Shown: positions 45,841 through 57,393, numbered from the stretch's first letter. The stretch: 64,000 nt of DNA from Gluconobacter thailandicus F149-1 = NBRC 100600 (GCF_000964465.1 NZ_BANH01000013.1:1-64000); one strand, 5' to 3'. Program-made: numbers and translations. Notes: a model not told the origin generated them from the sequence alone.

Positions 45841-48744
45841 ATGCCACCAGCTCCCTCTTTTCCGTCGCCATTTGATGCTCCCGCCCTGATTGCGCGGCGC
45901 GGCCTGTCGTCTCTTCTGACGCCAGACGGAGAACTTCTGGATCTGTCAGCCGAAGAGGCACGGGAAAAATTATCGCAGCTTCCCCCACCCCTTCTGGTGC
46001 ACGGGCCGGCGGCTCTCCGGGCACTGGACCTGACACCCCTTTCACAGCCTGTTCCTTGGTTCGATCTTCTGGACCTGTTCCTGTTTGTCCTTCCAGCGAC
46101 AACCGTGGCCCCAACTCCGCGGGGACTGGCCATCGCGCTCGGGCTAACGCCCCCCGAAGACATTACTGCCGATCTTCTGCCCCTGCTGTGCGAAAATCTT
46201 CTTGGCCGATTGCGCGCCAAAGCGGACACGCCAGAAGGCACGCGCCTTCGTGCGCTCCTGCTTCCCCTTACTCGCGCAGGCTGGATCTGGAGTGGCGAAG
46301 TCGCAGATGCCATTGGCTCCGCCTCAGACCCGGGAAGTGCACATCCTTTCGATGCCGTGCGCATCTGGAGACGCTTGCCTCGCTGGGAGGAAACAGCTCC
46401 CCGCCCGGCTCCCAGCAGCCAGCCCGTTTCGTCACGTGCCGCACGCGAAAGACTGCGCCAAATTCTTGGTGAAGGTGCAGAAGAACGACCGGGACAGGCC
46501 GACTTTGCATCTGTCGCAACGGCCGCTTTTGAGCCGCGAGAAACGCTCGGTTCACCCAATGTCGTTTTAGCGGAAGCCGGAACCGGGACTGGCAAGACAC
46601 TGGGTTACATCGCCCCATCCAGCCTCTGGGCCGAACAGAATGACGGTGCCGTCTGGGTCAGCACCTATACGCGCCATCTTCAGCGGCAGATCGAACAGGA
46701 ACTCCACCGCCTTTATCCGGACGAAGCCACTCTTCGACAGAAGGTGGTCGTCCGCAAAGGCCGGGAAAACTATCTGTGCCTCCTGAACATGGAGGATCTT
46801 CTCAATACCGCCACCTCCCGTGGAAATGACAGTGCAGCAGCACTGCTGCCTCTGGCCCTCCTGGCACGTTGGGCAGAGGCGAGCCGGGATGGCGACCTGA
46901 TGGGTGGCGATCTGCCAGGCTGGTTTGGAGAACTTTTCGGGCATGGCACGCTCTATGGCGTGGCCGATCGACGCGGCGAGTGCATCCATGCCGCCTGCCC
47001 ACATTATCAGGCCTGCTTTGTAGAACACGGCATCCGCCGGGCGCGACAGGCCGATCTTGTTGTGGCCAATCATGCTCTCGTCATGTCCCAGGCAGCCTGG
47101 GCCTCCCTCGCCCCCCCGGGTCTACCGGACGAAGACGCAGCCCCCACTCGCTATGTGTTTGACGAAGGCCACCACGTCCCCGAAGCCGCCGATAGTGCCT
47201 TCGCAACAGTTCTATCCGGACTTGAAGCCGCTGAACTGAGACGATGGCTTCTAGGCGCAGAAGGCAGCCGGTCACGTGCGAGAGGCCTCTTGCGGCGTCT
47301 CGATGACCTAGTCGAACGCATTCCTTCCATTGATGCACCACTTCATGCCGTCTTACAGGCCGCACGCGCTCTTCCAGCCCCCGGCTGGAGCACGCGTCTC
47401 AAAGGATCAGACGCACCTGCTGCTGAAGAAGACACTTCATCCCTTCTTCCGCTAGAGGAACCAGAACTCGACAATCCCTCAGAGCTGTTCCTTCAAGCCC
47501 TGGATCAACAGTTAAAGGCGCGTCGATCTCAGAACCCACAGCATGAGACTGGATATATTTCCACGGAGTGCGATCTTCATCCGACGACTGATACCGTCAG
47601 GAAAACTGCCGAGGATCTTTCACGCGCCCTCCGCCGCCTGCAGGATCCACTGCTTCTTCTGACCAAGCGCCTTGAAGCCCAGGTCGAAGATGATCCCGAA
47701 ATGGAAGCCCCAACGCGCCAGCGTATCGAAGCCTTCATCCGCACGCTCCATCGGCGCGCCATCAGCCGTGTTACGGGATGGGTTGGAATGCTGGATGCGC
47801 TGCAAACACCGCCAGAACCCGGCATCACACCGGTCCATATCGACTTTATCCGCACCGAACGACTACCCAGAACACGCGGCACGCAGGGAGATCATGACGT
47901 CGGCCTGTATCGGCACTGGCTCGACCCGACCATCCCATTCGCATCCACTATCCAGACGCCCGCTCACGGCCTTCTGCTGACCTCCGCCACCCTCCGCGAT
48001 CAAACAGGTCCTGAGGACGGGGAAGAAAGCTGGCACGCCGCCGAACTTCGCTTGGGCGCTACCCATTTCATGAAGCCGCCGATCCGGGCGTCTCTCATGA
48101 GTCCGTTCAACTACGCAAAACAGACACGCGCTTACGTGGTCACGGATGTCTCTGTAGAAATCGCTTCTCTGGCCCATGCATTCCGTGCGCTGTTTGAAGC
48201 CGCTGGCGGGGGCGCACTTGGACTATTTACAGCCATCCGCAGGTTGCGCGAAGTGCATCGGCGCATTAACGAGCCACTGGAAGCACAGGGTTTCCCCGTA
48301 TACGCCCAGCATGTGGATGCGATGGACAATGCAACACTGGTGGACGTATTCCGTACCGAGACCCATAGCTGCCTGCTTGGAACAGACGCCATGCGCGATG
48401 GCGTGGACGTTCCCGGAGAGGCCCTCCGAATGGTCGTGTTTGAAAAGACGCCCTGGCCTCGCCCCGACATTCTCCACCGGGAACGCCGACGTCTGCTCTC
48501 GGAAGGTCGCCCTGGCGACTATGACGACCGCATTACCCGAATGCGTCTTAGACAGGCTTTCGGGCGCCTCATCCGAAGGGGCGATGACAGAGGCGTTTTC
48601 GTCATGCTGGATCGCCGCATGCCCTCCCGCCTCCTTTCGGCTTTCCCCGAAGGAGTCGAAGTCCGACGCCTCAGCCTTGCCGAGACATTGAAGGATATTG
48701 AGGAATTTCTGGCCCCCTCTTCTCCGGTTTCCTCGGAAAACTGA
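45841..48744 (+). CDS. DinG/XPD-like ATP-dependent DNA helicase
   Basis: A protein of about 967 residues from ATG 45841; a longer frame from 45691 adds 50 non-conserved residues. The SF2 motifs are AEAGTGTGKTLGYI (Walker A) and FDEGHHVPEAAD (DEAH variant), with C-terminal RQAFGRLIRRGDDRG. A four-cysteine Fe-S insert is likely, with cysteines in NYLCLLN and CIHAACPHYQAC. XPD/DinG enzymes unwind 5' to 3' on R-loops and repair substrates. The N-terminal 200 residues are Pro/Leu-rich and specific to this group. Confidence 0.88.
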   Translation: MPPAPSFPSPFDAPALIARRGLSSLLTPDGELLDLSAEEAREKLSQLPPPLLVHGPAALRALDLTPLSQPVPWFDLLDLFLFVLPATTVAPTPRGLAIALGLTPPEDITADLLPLLCENLLGRLRAKADTPEGTRLRALLLPLTRAGWIWSGEVADAIGSASDPGSAHPFDAVRIWRRLPRWEETAPRPAPSSQPVSSRAARERLRQILGEGAEERPGQADFASVATAAFEPRETLGSPNVVLAEAGTGTGKTLGYIAPSSLWAEQNDGAVWVSTYTRHLQRQIEQELHRLYPDEATLRQKVVVRKGRENYLCLLNMEDLLNTATSRGNDSAAALLPLALLARWAEASRDGDLMGGDLPGWFGELFGHGTLYGVADRRGECIHAACPHYQACFVEHGIRRARQADLVVANHALVMSQAAWASLAPPGLPDEDAAPTRYVFDEGHHVPEAADSAFATVLSGLEAAELRRWLLGAEGSRSRARGLLRRLDDLVERIPSIDAPLHAVLQAARALPAPGWSTRLKGSDAPAAEEDTSSLLPLEEPELDNPSELFLQALDQQLKARRSQNPQHETGYISTECDLHPTTDTVRKTAEDLSRALRRLQDPLLLLTKRLEAQVEDDPEMEAPTRQRIEAFIRTLHRRAISRVTGWVGMLDALQTPPEPGITPVHIDFIRTERLPRTRGTQGDHDVGLYRHWLDPTIPFASTIQTPAHGLLLTSATLRDQTGPEDGEESWHAAELRLGATHFMKPPIRASLMSPFNYAKQTRAYVVTDVSVEIASLAHAFRALFEAAGGGALGLFTAIRRLREVHRRINEPLEAQGFPVYAQHVDAMDNATLVDVFRTETHSCLLGTDAMRDGVDVPGEALRMVVFEKTPWPRPDILHRERRRLLSEGRPGDYDDRITRMRLRQAFGRLIRRGDDRGVFVMLDRRMPSRLLSAFPEGVEVRRLSLAETLKDIEEFLAPSSPVSSEN

Positions 48745-48759
48745 AATCAATCAGAGCAC

Positions 48760-48792
48760 AAAAAAAGGCGGTGGAATTTCCACCGCCTTTTC
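48760..48792. terminator. Bidirectional terminator
   Basis: AAAAGGCGGTGG / CCACCGCCTTTT stem with a short AATTT loop and A- and T-tracts outside. It serves the DinG-like gene and the convergent TonB receptor gene. Confidence 0.92.
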
Positions 48793-48816
48793 CGTCTCCT
48801 CTGGCAAAGCCAAAGA

Positions 48817-51756
48817 TCAGAAGTTCACGCCTGCCTGCAGGAAGACGTTACGTCCCATGTAAAGGTTGCCATAAAGGGCAGCCGCGCTGTTGTCTGTCCC
48901 ACCAGAAACAAAGGGAGGCTTCTTGTCGAGCAGGTTGTTCACACCAGCTTCGAAGTTCCACTTTTTCCAACGATAAGTCACCGTAACATCATGAGAGAAG
49001 ATGCCAGGCGTCTTGATGCGGCCCGAAGCTGAACGGGTCACATCAGTTTCCGAGTCGTTCCAACGCATACCACCCATATAGCTCATCATATATGTGACGC
49101 CAATTGCACCATGCTGCCAGCCAACGGTCGCATAATCACGAACGCGGGGGTTGCCAGTACCGTTTTGGTAGAACATGCGACCTGCATAATTGTACCACTT
49201 TCCGCCGAGCTCGTTCTGCTGAAGATAGCTCACAAGTTGCTGAAAGTTGTTGGACAATGTCAGAACGTCGCGAGATGTAACGCGGATACGGTAGTCAAGG
49301 TCAAAGTCGATGCCGCTCGTCTTCAGTCCACCGATGTTGCCATACAGAGCTGTCACGGAGTTTAGCTGGTTCGTGCTGCCAACGCGGGTAATGTCATTGC
49401 AATATGACGTGTTTGCACCCGTGTAGCACTGGTTCATGATGTACTGACTGCTCAGGTACGAAATCATGTTCTTGAGCGTGTAATGCCAGTATTCCACGGA
49501 AGCCGAGAGGCCTGGAATCCAACGCGGCGTGACCGTTGTACCAAACGTGTAGGTACGGCCAGTTTCAGGCTTCAGCTTGGGATTGCCACCAAACAGGGTC
49601 GGAACCTGACTGGAGGAAGCAGACACGAAATTACTGCTGTTAATCCCCTGCTTGGCGCAATTGGCCGCCACAATTGGCGTCAGACTGCCATATGTGCCGA
49701 CCTGCCCGCTGTCGCATGGGTCAGTTGCTGATGCATAGCCGAGAGACTGACCGCCATACAGCTCATAGACGTTAGGCTGACGGTAGGACGTGCCAAGCGT
49801 TGCACGGAAGCGGATGTCCTGAACCGGTGCCCAGTTGATGGACGCCTTCCAGTTCTTCGTGCTGCCGAACGTGTTGTAAGACGAGTAACGGCCCTGACCG
49901 TCAATCGTCAGATCCTTGGCAAGGAATGCATTGTGCAGCAGCGTGGCTTTACCTTCGAGGTAGCCTTCCGTGACGTTGAATCCACCACCCGTGTAGGAAG
50001 CAGAGTTCGTCAGCGTCTGGCCAGATTCAACGAGGGCATCCGGATGATAGGCAAGCTGCTCACCACGATGCTCCATACCCAGCGCGATACCTAGATCGCC
50101 ACCGTTCTTCCACGGCATGTGAACAACATGGTTATTGTTAATACGCAGGTTCAGATCACGCAGCTGATAGTAGTAGTGATCGTGCGACGTGTAGTTCGAG
50201 TAATCAGCCGCTTGCGGCGAAAGCTTGTTGAAAGGGTTGGACAGTGTGCAGCCAGCCGCTGCAGTGCAGATCGACGGGTTGTAAACCAGCGCACTGTCAG
50301 GATTGCCCGGCTCTTCAGCGGATAGACCGTAGCTCTGAAGCAGCTTGGAATAATTACCAACGCCAGAAGTCTGGGACATGACCTGGTTCCACCCGTAGGT
50401 ATAGGACAGGTCATATTTCCAACCGTGGGTGATATCACCCGAAGCGCCAATCTTTGCCGTGTATGTGTCGGTAGCAGTCTGACTGACGCGATCACCCCAT
50501 TCACCCATACGCTTGTACATCGTGGCATCTTCGCCAAGCGAATTGTACGGCGCACTTCCTGGAATGGTGATGGCTACCGGCAGAGTGGATGGATAGATGC
50601 TACCAGACACCGGAATCGGCGCCATCTGCGTATTAGAGTTACGATGCGAATACAGGAAGTTGCCATACGGCGTGAAATGACGGTTCACATCGTAATGTGC
50701 ATCGAACGACAGCGTGGCATCCTGCAAGGAGTTCGTCAGGCTCTGATCATTACCGTAGTTGTAGCGATCTTTCTTGCTGAAATTGTGGAACGATCCATCA
50801 CCATTGGGAACATTATCCGCAGTATCAGTGATGAAACGACCCGCCGTCGGGATGGACGATCCGTAAGTCGGCGAACCACCCGGTGCAATCAGACCAGACA
50901 CAACCGGGTTGGCCCAGTCACGGCTGTTCTGACGGATCCCGCTCTGGGTCATGTAAGATCCGGAGACCGTCACGTTGCCGCGGCCATGATCAAAATTCCA
51001 GCCCTTGTAGCCAGAAATCATGCCGGACTGGCCATCTCCACGGTCAGTGATGCCTCCACGAACCGTCAGGTTCGCGTCATCCAGATTGTGTTTGAGCTTG
51101 ATGTTGATGACACCGGAAACGGCATCAGCACCATACAGCTCAGAACCACCATCCTTGAGGATTTCGACACTCGCCACCTGGTGAATATTGATCGTGTTCA
51201 GATCAAAGCAGCTTGACGAGCCGTCAATTGCTGCACGCTTGCCATCAATCAGAACCAGAACACGGCTTTTGCCAAGGTTACGGATATCCGTGCAAGAAAC
51301 ACCCGCCGTATTGTTGGTTTGGCTGTTCGTCGTACCCGAAGAACCGACAGACGGCAGGCGCTGCAGGTAATCACCCAGAGTGTTGATGCCAGTCTGCTCG
51401 ATCTGCTTGCTGGTCACGATTTGGACCGGGTTCGCGTTCTGATTGTTAGACGTGCTCAGAGCAGACCCCGTGACCACAACGCTTTCCTGCGTTCCGGAAT
51501 CAATGGAACGAACGGCATGGGACCGGTTGACCGCTACAGGTGCAGAAAACTGCGGAGCTGCCACCGGACGAGCCACCGAGACCGGAGCTGTTATTGCAGG
51601 CGTCGCAGCAGAACGCACCGGACCATGAGTCACAGTCTTGTGGCGCACATGTGAGGACGTGTGAGTGCTTTCGGTTGCCGCATGAGCAACACTCGAAAGC
51701 GCCCCCATCCCCAGCACCGATGCGCAAAGTAACGTATTGCGACGCGATACGATCAT
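48817..51756 (-). CDS. TonB-dependent outer-membrane receptor
   Basis: A 979-residue outer-membrane protein: signal peptide (LLCASVLGMGALSSVAHA), a His/Ala/Pro-rich linker (25-90), and the TonB box region near ESVVVTGS. The plug domain (about 100-215) contains LGDYLQRLPSV, VLVLIDGKRA and VEILKDGGSELYGADAVSGVINI. A 22-strand barrel ends in the aromatic AGVNF. The TonB-dependent uptake ligand is unknown; the plug resembles the general receptor group rather than a specific siderophore receptor. The upstream region carries three phased GTTAC repeats. Confidence 0.92.
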   Translation of the reverse strand: MIVSRRNTLLCASVLGMGALSSVAHAATESTHTSSHVRHKTVTHGPVRSAATPAITAPVSVARPVAAPQFSAPVAVNRSHAVRSIDSGTQESVVVTGSALSTSNNQNANPVQIVTSKQIEQTGINTLGDYLQRLPSVGSSGTTNSQTNNTAGVSCTDIRNLGKSRVLVLIDGKRAAIDGSSSCFDLNTINIHQVASVEILKDGGSELYGADAVSGVINIKLKHNLDDANLTVRGGITDRGDGQSGMISGYKGWNFDHGRGNVTVSGSYMTQSGIRQNSRDWANPVVSGLIAPGGSPTYGSSIPTAGRFITDTADNVPNGDGSFHNFSKKDRYNYGNDQSLTNSLQDATLSFDAHYDVNRHFTPYGNFLYSHRNSNTQMAPIPVSGSIYPSTLPVAITIPGSAPYNSLGEDATMYKRMGEWGDRVSQTATDTYTAKIGASGDITHGWKYDLSYTYGWNQVMSQTSGVGNYSKLLQSYGLSAEEPGNPDSALVYNPSICTAAAGCTLSNPFNKLSPQAADYSNYTSHDHYYYQLRDLNLRINNNHVVHMPWKNGGDLGIALGMEHRGEQLAYHPDALVESGQTLTNSASYTGGGFNVTEGYLEGKATLLHNAFLAKDLTIDGQGRYSSYNTFGSTKNWKASINWAPVQDIRFRATLGTSYRQPNVYELYGGQSLGYASATDPCDSGQVGTYGSLTPIVAANCAKQGINSSNFVSASSSQVPTLFGGNPKLKPETGRTYTFGTTVTPRWIPGLSASVEYWHYTLKNMISYLSSQYIMNQCYTGANTSYCNDITRVGSTNQLNSVTALYGNIGGLKTSGIDFDLDYRIRVTSRDVLTLSNNFQQLVSYLQQNELGGKWYNYAGRMFYQNGTGNPRVRDYATVGWQHGAIGVTYMMSYMGGMRWNDSETDVTRSASGRIKTPGIFSHDVTVTYRWKKWNFEAGVNNLLDKKPPFVSGGTDNSAAALYGNLYMGRNVFLQAGVNF

Positions 51757-51824
51757 AGTGAAACGAAATCCTTCTAAAGGCGGTGAAGTCCTTTAGACGG
51801 GTCGTTACGCGCATGTCACCCCAA

Positions 51825-51847
51825 GTTACCGTGGTTACGGTGGTTAC
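51825..51847. repeat. Three phased GTTAC repeats upstream of the TonB receptor gene
   Basis: GTTAC occurs at 51825, 51834 and 51843, a strict nine-base period, about 70-90 bases before the receptor ATG. A fourth copy lies at 51804. Such phased direct repeats suit a head-to-tail bound regulator. Confidence 0.6.
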
Positions 51848-51902
51848 ATGATAGTTCTGCGACAGGCGTTGCATAAGGGTCACATATGCATCCTGCACAT
51901 AC

Positions 51903-51942
51903 CAAAAAAAAGGCCGTTCCACCTGCGTGAAACGGCCTTTTT
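51903..51942 (-). terminator. Terminator of groESL
   Basis: AAAAAGGCCGTT / AACGGCCTTTTT stem downstream of the groEL stop, with T-tracts on both strands. A second strong inverted repeat (ATTTCCGGCT / AGCCGGAAAT) lies between it and groEL at 51959-51986. Confidence 0.85.
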
Positions 51943-52000
51943 GCAATCTTTCGACGCAATTTCCGGCTCTGAAACGAGCCGGAAATCAGGTGCAACCGGA

Positions 52001-53662
<1,662 letters not shown>

Positions 53663-53689
53663 TTAATGAGAGGAAACGGGGACGGCTGT

Positions 53690-53980
53690 TCAGCCGATCA
53701 CACCCATGATGTCGCTCTCTTTCATGATCAGCAGCTCTTCGCCGTCGATCTTCACCTCGGTGCCGGACCACTTGCCGAACAGCACCTTGTCACCAGCCTT
53801 GACGTCGAGAGCCACGATCAGGCCCTGCTCGTTCCGGGCGCCTGGGCCTACGGAAACGACTTCGCCTTCGGTCGGCTTGTCCTTGGCGGTGTCAGGGATG
53901 ATGATGCCGCCAGCGGTCTTCTCTTCACCGGTCAGGCGACGGACCACAACGCGGTCATGCAGGGGACGAAAAGTCGTCAT
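53690..53980 (-). CDS. groES: Co-chaperonin GroES
   Basis: The 96-residue lid of the chaperonin. From ATG 53980, with GGAG seven bases upstream, it reads [16 protein letters not shown] and contains the mobile loop [18 protein letters not shown] and the roof segment. A longer frame from 54013 adds eleven residues absent from the family. First gene of groESL, under a CIRCE element. Confidence 0.97.
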   Translation of the reverse strand: MTTFRPLHDRVVVRRLTGEEKTAGGIIIPDTAKDKPTEGEVVSVGPGARNEQGLIVALDVKAGDKVLFGKWSGTEVKIDGEELLIMKESDIMGVIG

Positions 53981-54055
53981 GGATCGCTCCATTTTAGGCC
54001 GTGCCCTTCTCAAAAGCGACGCGGCCGGGTTACGCGCTCAATGACTGCAGCGCAG

Positions 54056-54082
54056 TTAGCACTCCCGTATCGAGAGTGCCAA
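54056..54082. promoter_or_regulatory. CIRCE element (HrcA operator) of groESL
   Basis: TTAGCACTC, nine-base spacer, GAGTGCCAA: the CIRCE consensus with one substitution in the right arm (C for T). It lies 76 bases upstream of groES. A TTGACG hexamer is present further upstream on the minus strand (54108-54113). HrcA repression of groESL is the established role of this element. Confidence 0.92.
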
Positions 54083-54109
54083 GAGAGGTAGTCCCAACGA
54101 CCGGTTTCG

Positions 54110-54304
54110 TCAAGAACCATCGTCCTTCAGGGAAAAAATATTCTTGCCGTCCAGAAGGGTTTTGAGACGCTGTTTCTCAAGAGAATCTGCCATTTTTTGC
54201 CCTTTAGTCCGACCAAAGAGACGACGATTGGTTTCAGCGTCCTTCGCATCCTCAACAGACTTGCGGCGTTTGCGTTCCCGACGGAGATTGATGACGTCGC
54301 TCAT
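54110..54304 (-). CDS. DUF4169 family small protein
   Basis: A 64-residue charged, helical protein beginning SDVINLRRERKRRKSVEDAK with NRRLFGRTKGQK following. This matches the small DUF4169 family of Alphaproteobacteria, whose function is unknown. It is divergent from the dienelactone hydrolase gene; the CIRCE element lies just beyond its stop. Confidence 0.75.
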   Translation of the reverse strand: MSDVINLRRERKRRKSVEDAKDAETNRRLFGRTKGQKMADSLEKQRLKTLLDGKNIFSLKDDGS

Positions 54305-54385
54305 GGCACCTGCCTTTCCGGCGTTACAGAGACTGGACAGAAATCAATGGACCACAAGCATTCCCAAGAGAAGACCAAGGGTCAC

Positions 54386-55060
54386 ATGATCCGCCTCAGG
54401 GCGACTGACGGGCATGAATTTGAAGCATGGGAAACCGGCTCCCCCGAGTCCCCACGGTCAATCGTTGTTGTGCAGGAAATCTTCGGCCTGACCGGGCATA
54501 TCCGGGAAGTCTGTTCGGAACTGGCGCAACAAGGCTTTCATGTTCTCGCCCCCGCCCTTTTCGATCGGGTCAAACCCCATACGGTTCTTGCCTATAATGA
54601 AGCGGGCCTGAAGGAAGGTCTGGAGTTCCGCAGCGGAATTTCGCCGGACCTGATCCAGCAGGACCTCGCAGCCTGCGCTGAAAAACTTCGCGAAAATGAC
54701 GACCAGCGCCCTGTGGGGGTCCTTGGCTTCTGCTGGGGCGGATTGATCGCCTGGCTGGCAGCAACACGAACGCATCATTTCAATGCAGCGGTCGGCTGGT
54801 ATGGCGGCGGCATTGCCAATCATTGCGATACGGCTCCCCATTGCCCGACACAGCTTCACTTTGGCGGTGAAGACGCATCAATCCCACCAGGTGACGTCCA
54901 GAAGATCCGGGCCGAACGCCCAGAAGTTGAGGTCTTCCTCTACGATCAGGCAGGTCATGGTTTCGGCTGCCCTGAACGGTCCAGTTTCAATCAGGATGCA
55001 CGTGACCTCGCCTGGAGCCGCAGCACGGCATTCCTGAAACACCACCTCAAAAGAACATGA
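54386..55060 (+). CDS. Dienelactone hydrolase family protein
   Basis: An alpha/beta hydrolase of about 224 residues. The nucleophile is the Cys in GFCWGG, with Asp in GGEDASIP and His in AGHGFGC, the Cys-Asp-His triad of dienelactone hydrolases. The in-frame opening extends to 54197, but ATG 54386 with AAGG upstream fits the family start; 54347 is the alternative. The substrate is unknown. It is followed ten bases later by an SDR gene. Confidence 0.87.
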   Translation: MIRLRATDGHEFEAWETGSPESPRSIVVVQEIFGLTGHIREVCSELAQQGFHVLAPALFDRVKPHTVLAYNEAGLKEGLEFRSGISPDLIQQDLAACAEKLRENDDQRPVGVLGFCWGGLIAWLAATRTHHFNAAVGWYGGGIANHCDTAPHCPTQLHFGGEDASIPPGDVQKIRAERPEVEVFLYDQAGHGFGCPERSSFNQDARDLAWSRSTAFLKHHLKRT

Positions 55061-55069
55061 GGCCTCATC

Positions 55070-55810
55070 ATGGAAGGCATTGCAGGAAAAATCGTCCTCA
55101 TCACCGGCGGTAGCAGTGGTCTTGGTGAGGCAACTGCGCGCTACCTCGCGGCCCGTGGCGCCTATGTCGCCATCGCCGCCCGACGCCGGGATCGGTTGGA
55201 CGAAATCGTCTCCGAGCTTGAAGCGCTGGGTCAGACTGCTCGTGCCTATACGCTGGACGTCACAAACCGGCTGCAGGTGTCTCAGGTTGTCGAAGCCGTC
55301 GAGCGCGAATTCGGTCGCCTGGACGTCATCATCAACAATGCAGGCCTGATGGCAATCGCCCCCATAAAACGACTGATGGTCGATGAATGGGACCGGATGA
55401 TCGACATCAACATCAAAGGCGTTCTCTACGGTATCGCTGCGGCTCTCCCAATCTTTGAACGCCAGCGTTCGGGGCACATCATCAACCTGTCCTCGGTTGC
55501 TGGAATCAAGGTTTTTGCCCCCGGTGGAAGTGTATATTCAGGAACAAAATTCGCGATCCGTGCCATCAGCGACGGCCTGCGCCAGGAAGCAGGTAATACT
55601 CTCCGCGTGACGTGCATTGAACCCGGTGCCGTTGAAAGCGAACTCAAGGCCGGAAGTGGCGACAAAGAAAGCCGCAAGGCAGTGGAACAGTTCTACAACA
55701 TCGCTATTCCGGCAGAGTCCGTAGCCCGTGCCATCGCCTTCGCTATCTCCCAACCTGACGACGTGGACATTAACGAGATTGTCCTGCGCCCAACCCTTCA
55801 GGAGTTTTAA
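55070..55810 (+). CDS. Short-chain dehydrogenase/reductase
   Basis: A 246-residue classical SDR oxidoreductase. The cofactor loop is GGSSGLGEATA, with an Arg-rich stretch (AARRRDRL) after the second strand that favours NADP. NNAG and the catalytic set Ser (NLSSVAG) and YSGTK are intact. The substrate is unknown; members often reduce serine- or sugar-related keto groups. Between dienelactone hydrolase and the DUF2934-like protein in one run. Confidence 0.9.
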   Translation: MEGIAGKIVLITGGSSGLGEATARYLAARGAYVAIAARRRDRLDEIVSELEALGQTARAYTLDVTNRLQVSQVVEAVEREFGRLDVIINNAGLMAIAPIKRLMVDEWDRMIDINIKGVLYGIAAALPIFERQRSGHIINLSSVAGIKVFAPGGSVYSGTKFAIRAISDGLRQEAGNTLRVTCIEPGAVESELKAGSGDKESRKAVEQFYNIAIPAESVARAIAFAISQPDDVDINEIVLRPTLQEF

Positions 55811-55812
55811 TC

Positions 55813-56199
55813 ATGAGTAGCAATCCACTCGAAACCGCCCCCAAACGTGATGCAGCCATCCGCCATGAAGCCCGGCTTCTCTGGGAAGCAGATGGCAAGC
55901 CTGACGGAGGACCGGAAGCCTATCTTGAAAAGGCGACGGACCTGATCTCCATCAAAGGCGTCCCTGAAGGCACCCCCGTTGAGGATCTCCCTCCGCCGGA
56001 ACTGGCAGATGTTCAGATCGAAGATCCGCGCCTTCAGGAAAATCTTGGAGAGTTTCCCGAGCGCAGCACGGATCAGGGTGATCAGCGTCACTTCCCCGTA
56101 GCTGACCGCAAGGAAGAGCGCGAACTGATGAACGATCCCAGCACCGATGCCGGTCAGCCGGGTTACGCCCAGATCGATGAGAAACAGGAAGGGCCCTGA
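55813..56199 (+). CDS. DUF2934-like small acidic protein
   Basis: A 128-residue protein. The N-terminal helix RDAAIRHEARLLWEADGKPDGGPEA resembles DUF2934 proteins; the remainder is Pro/Glu/Asp-rich and likely unstructured. The function is unknown. It starts three bases after the SDR stop, so it is translated in the same unit. Confidence 0.7.
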   Translation: MSSNPLETAPKRDAAIRHEARLLWEADGKPDGGPEAYLEKATDLISIKGVPEGTPVEDLPPPELADVQIEDPRLQENLGEFPERSTDQGDQRHFPVADRKEERELMNDPSTDAGQPGYAQIDEKQEGP

Positions 56200-56212
56200 T
56201 AGCCCTTCCCTA

Positions 56213-56240
56213 TTGCCGCCCGCGTTTACACGGGCGGCAA
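56213..56240. terminator. Hairpin between the DUF2934-like gene and mtnP
   Basis: TTGCCGCCCG / CGGGCGGCAA stem with an eight-base loop between convergent genes. No T-tract follows on either strand, so its terminator strength is uncertain. A second small hairpin (GGAAGGGC / GCCCTTCC) overlaps the stop codon just before it. Confidence 0.55.
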
Positions 56241-56245
56241 GTGCA

Positions 56246-57136
56246 TCAGGCCTTGTTCAGAACACGACCTGCAACGGCATCAAGCTTGGCAACAAGTGCC
56301 GGATCGCGCTTCTCAGGTGCGGTGATGATCGCAAAGTCGAGCGCACGCTCCGCAGACAGATCCGGTGGACGCTTCTGCCCCAGAACCGGGATCACAGCTT
56401 TCACGAGACGGCGGGCGTTATCCGCATTCCCCTTCATAACCTTCACGACGGCCTCAACCGTGACGCTGTCATGTTCGGTGTGCCAGCAGTCATAATCCGT
56501 GACCATGGCGACCGTCGCATAGGTCATCTCGGCTTCACGGGCGAGTTTGGCTTCCGGCATATTGGTCATGCCAACGACCGAGCAACCCCATGACCGATAG
56601 AGCTCACTCTCGGCACGCGTTGAAAACTGCGGGCCTTCCATGACGATATAGGTTCCGCCACGCGTCACCGGAATATCAAGCTTGCGGGACTCCGCTTCCA
56701 GCACATCCAGCAGACGGCCGGATACCGGATCGGCCATACCGACATGCGCCACACATCCCGTTTCGAAGAAGCTCTTTTCGCGTGCAAAGCTGCGATCAAT
56801 AAACTGGTCAACGAGCACGAAACGACCCGGTGGCAGCTCTTCCTTCAAAGAGCCCACGGCTGAGAGCGACAGAATATCCGTCACCCCCGAGCGCTTGAGA
56901 GCATCAATGTTTGCACGAAAATTGAGGCGTGACGGCGGGATCGGATGCCCACGGCCATGACGCGGCAGGAAGACGCACTTTACGCCCTCGAACGTCCCAA
57001 AAAGGAGTTCGTCAGACGTCTCACCCCAAGGCGTTTCAACCCGACGCCATTCCTTGTTTTCCAGACCGTCAATGTCATACAGGCCGGAGCCGCCGATAAC
57101 GCCGATAACCGGCTGAATTTCTGTTTCCGAAGACAT
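56246..57136 (-). CDS. mtnP: S-methyl-5'-thioadenosine phosphorylase
   Basis: Cleaves methylthioadenosine with phosphate in methionine salvage. From ATG 57136 it has 296 residues, starting with GVIGGSGLYDI; the upstream 32 codons of the open frame are not family-like. The phosphate-site FLPRHGRGHPIPPS, GPQFSTRAESELYRSWG and the substrate-site NMPEAKLAREAEM are all intact. A purine nucleoside phosphorylase role is less likely given these blocks. Confidence 0.93.
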   Translation of the reverse strand: MSSETEIQPVIGVIGGSGLYDIDGLENKEWRRVETPWGETSDELLFGTFEGVKCVFLPRHGRGHPIPPSRLNFRANIDALKRSGVTDILSLSAVGSLKEELPPGRFVLVDQFIDRSFAREKSFFETGCVAHVGMADPVSGRLLDVLEAESRKLDIPVTRGGTYIVMEGPQFSTRAESELYRSWGCSVVGMTNMPEAKLAREAEMTYATVAMVTDYDCWHTEHDSVTVEAVVKVMKGNADNARRLVKAVIPVLGQKRPPDLSAERALDFAIITAPEKRDPALVAKLDAVAGRVLNKA

Positions 57137-57393
57137 GGGTGTTCCATCCGCCCCTGATGAACATGTTTGAGGATCGTTCAGGAACACGAGACAGAAGCCA
57201 GGCGCAAGCCTCTGCTTGTCAGCCCGCTGCAAAAAACGGTTTCATCTTTACAAAGCAGAAAGGCACTCTCTGCCATCATCGCGCCACAGAGCGGCAGCAG
57301 ACATGCAACCAACCAACTGTTCGTATCAAGTGCGATTTGCTAGGACATTCCGCGTAACGCGATTTTGTTCCTAGGATGGTAGGGGAGAGAAAA

